Part shown: piece by piece, positions 5,859 to 6,939 of the stretch
How positions within the stretch are numbered: the first letter of the stretch is position 1
Layout: each line of letters starts with the position of its first letter
Assembly: GCA_017520365.1 (NCBI GenBank)
Contig: JAFXFQ010000146.1
Location: forward strand, 1-6,939
Direction of reading: 5' to 3'
DNA length: 6,939 nt
From: Clostridia bacterium
Lineage (GTDB): Bacteria > Bacillota > Clostridia > Oscillospirales > CAG-272
Notes under the pieces: generated by a model
Databases searched by the model: none
What the model saw: the letters and a program-made list of their open reading frames with translations, nothing else
Told to the model about the DNA's origin: nothing
Translations under genes and position numbers: made by a program

Positions 5859-6939
5859 ATGAAAAAGATAGCAAGCTTGTTCGTTGTGCTGACCATACTG
5901 TTCTGTATCGTGCTTTCTTTGCCGTTTAATACGTATGCAAAGGCGGCGGATACAGCCTCCAAGGACGGTATTGAGATCTCTATCGTCACCGATAAGGAAG
6001 AGTACGGCGCGAAGGACGATATCAACATTCAGGTGATCGTGGCAAACACTAACCGTGATATAGTGGAGCCTGTCACGGTGGAGATGTTCCTTCCCAAGGC
6101 CCTGGAGGTCAGGTCAGGAGATCTTCTTGCAAAGGATGTCCAGGTGGGCGGAGAAGAGAGCTATACAGCCTCTGTTGTAGCCGGCATTCCTGTAGTAGAG
6201 GAGCCCGTTGAAAAGGAAAACGGGTTTATCAAATGGTTAAAGGATAATATGATCATTTTGATAGCTGCTGTGGTTGCGGCCGCAACTGTTGTCTTCGTGA
6301 TCGTGTTGATCGTTGCGGGCAAAAAGAAAAAAGCAGCTAAGCTTATGAGCTTTTTCCTTTGCCTTATGATGATATTGCCGATCATTCCCATAGACGCCAT
6401 TGCGAAGGATAAGCTGAACACGCTGAGCATCAGCAAGGCGATCAAGGTTGACGGTAAACAGCAGGAGATCGAGGCTGAGGTAAAGTTCAAAAGCATTGAG
6501 GTCATTGAGCTTACAACTCACAGCATTATGTTTGCCTTGAACGACGGCTCAAACGGCTTCTATGAGGCTCAGGTAATAGAAGAGGGCGAATATATTGAGC
6601 ATCCTCTTGACCCCGAAAGAACAAATTATAACTTTAGCGGCTGGTTTGCCGATGAGGAGTGCACTGAGTCCTTTGATTTTTCAAATGCTGTAACCGAGGA
6701 CGCTACGGTTTATGCGGGCTGGACTTGGGCCCTTGGCGACGGTGAGGAAGGATACCAATATGCTACCTCCACCGGCGGCGGAACCACCTATTCCATATCT
6801 GCTACTGAGGTTATCGGAAACGTTGTTCGCGCAACCATCAACGTAAACTCCGCCTGCACTCTTCTTGTGCGCTTTTTGGATGAGGAAACAAACGCAGTTA
6901 TCACCTCCGTGACCACCACCACTCCCGGTTACTGCGAAA
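5859..6939 (+). CDS. Exported or surface protein with Ig-like domain, transmembrane helix, internal signal-like segment and InlB B-type repeat, 3' partial
   Basis: 360 residues are visible and no stop is reached. Residues 1-27 are a classic signal peptide: KK, a hydrophobic core, then a likely cut after NTYA. Residues 36-110 form a small beta domain (EISIVTDKEEYGAKDDINIQ, then VEPVTVEMFLP) of the type seen in Ig-like or DUF11/CARDB-like extracellular modules. Residues 131-153 are a transmembrane helix followed by GKKKKAAK (154-161), which the positive-inside rule places in the cytoplasm. Residues 163-182 (MSFFLCLMMIL to DAIA) again look like a signal peptide with an AIA cleavage site. After a linker, residues 222-289 match a Listeria-Bacteroides (InlB B/Flg_new) repeat, with FALNDGS, YNFSGWFADEECTESFDFS and VYAGW. 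Residues 300-360 begin another beta-rich module of unknown type. It is transcribed divergently from the glycosidase-like gene. Adhesion or cell-surface interaction is inferred from the repeat. Anchor type is unknown because the C-terminus is missing. Confidence 0.88.
   Translation, partial: MKKIASLFVVLTILFCIVLSLPFNTYAKAADTASKDGIEISIVTDKEEYGAKDDINIQVIVANTNRDIVEPVTVEMFLPKALEVRSGDLLAKDVQVGGEESYTASVVAGIPVVEEPVEKENGFIKWLKDNMIILIAAVVAAATVVFVIVLIVAGKKKKAAKLMSFFLCLMMILPIIPIDAIAKDKLNTLSISKAIKVDGKQQEIEAEVKFKSIEVIELTTHSIMFALNDGSNGFYEAQVIEEGEYIEHPLDPERTNYNFSGWFADEECTESFDFSNAVTEDATVYAGWTWALGDGEEGYQYATSTGGGTTYSISATEVIGNVVRATINVNSACTLLVRFLDEETNAVITSVTTTTPGYCE

Noticed and set aside
6347..6349. Internal ATG as a separate start for a second secreted protein
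   Set aside because: It lies at the beginning of the second hydrophobic segment, but the bases before it are A-rich with no Shine-Dalgarno match, and the lysines needed for a signal peptide's N-region are upstream of it.
6161..6521. Overlapping minus-strand frames opposite the exported protein
   Set aside because: They are antisense to a frame with an excellent ribosome site, promoter, signal peptide and InlB-type repeat, and have no supporting signals of their own.

Overview
The window looks like a piece of chromosome from a Gram-positive anaerobe of the Clostridia, probably an uncultured gut or rumen relative of the Oscillospiraceae or Lachnospiraceae. This is inferred from strong AGGAGG-type ribosome binding sites, SigA-type promoters with TGn-extended -10 boxes, moderate-GC genes separated by very AT-rich intergenic DNA, and the family types of the proteins. 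No rRNA or other taxonomic marker is present, so the placement is tentative. I see no mobile element, CRISPR array or tRNA.

Layout. (a) 1-2083, plus strand: the end of an aromatic amino acid operon. It holds the 3' part of aroA (EPSP synthase), tyrA (prephenate dehydrogenase, joined to aroA by an ATGA overlap) and a small PaaI-type hotdog thioesterase-like gene. A perfect 13-bp stem-loop with a T-run (2128-2163) closes the operon. (b) 2283-5602, minus strand: a two-gene unit transcribed toward that terminator. The first gene encodes a 637-residue cytoplasmic protein resembling six-hairpin (alpha/alpha-toroid) glycosidases. Thirty-two bases later comes a 457-residue FAD-dependent dehydrogenase of the COG2509 type with a cysteine cluster near its N-terminus. 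(c) 5603-5858: an AT-rich divergent promoter region with one good promoter on each strand and two small inverted repeats. (d) 5859-6939, plus strand: the start of a large exported or surface protein that runs off the window. It has a signal peptide, a short Ig-like beta domain, a transmembrane helix followed by a lysine cluster, a second segment that looks like a signal peptide, and then a Listeria-Bacteroides (InlB B-type) repeat.

How the genes fit together. AroA makes EPSP from shikimate-3-phosphate and PEP, and TyrA carries prephenate toward tyrosine, so these two belong to one pathway. The hotdog protein is co-transcribed with them, but its substrate is unknown. The minus-strand pair probably shares one mRNA, with no evident functional link to the aromatic genes. 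The most unusual object is the exported protein: its order of segments could yield two separate extracytoplasmic products from one reading frame. I found no clear sign of a new multi-gene system.
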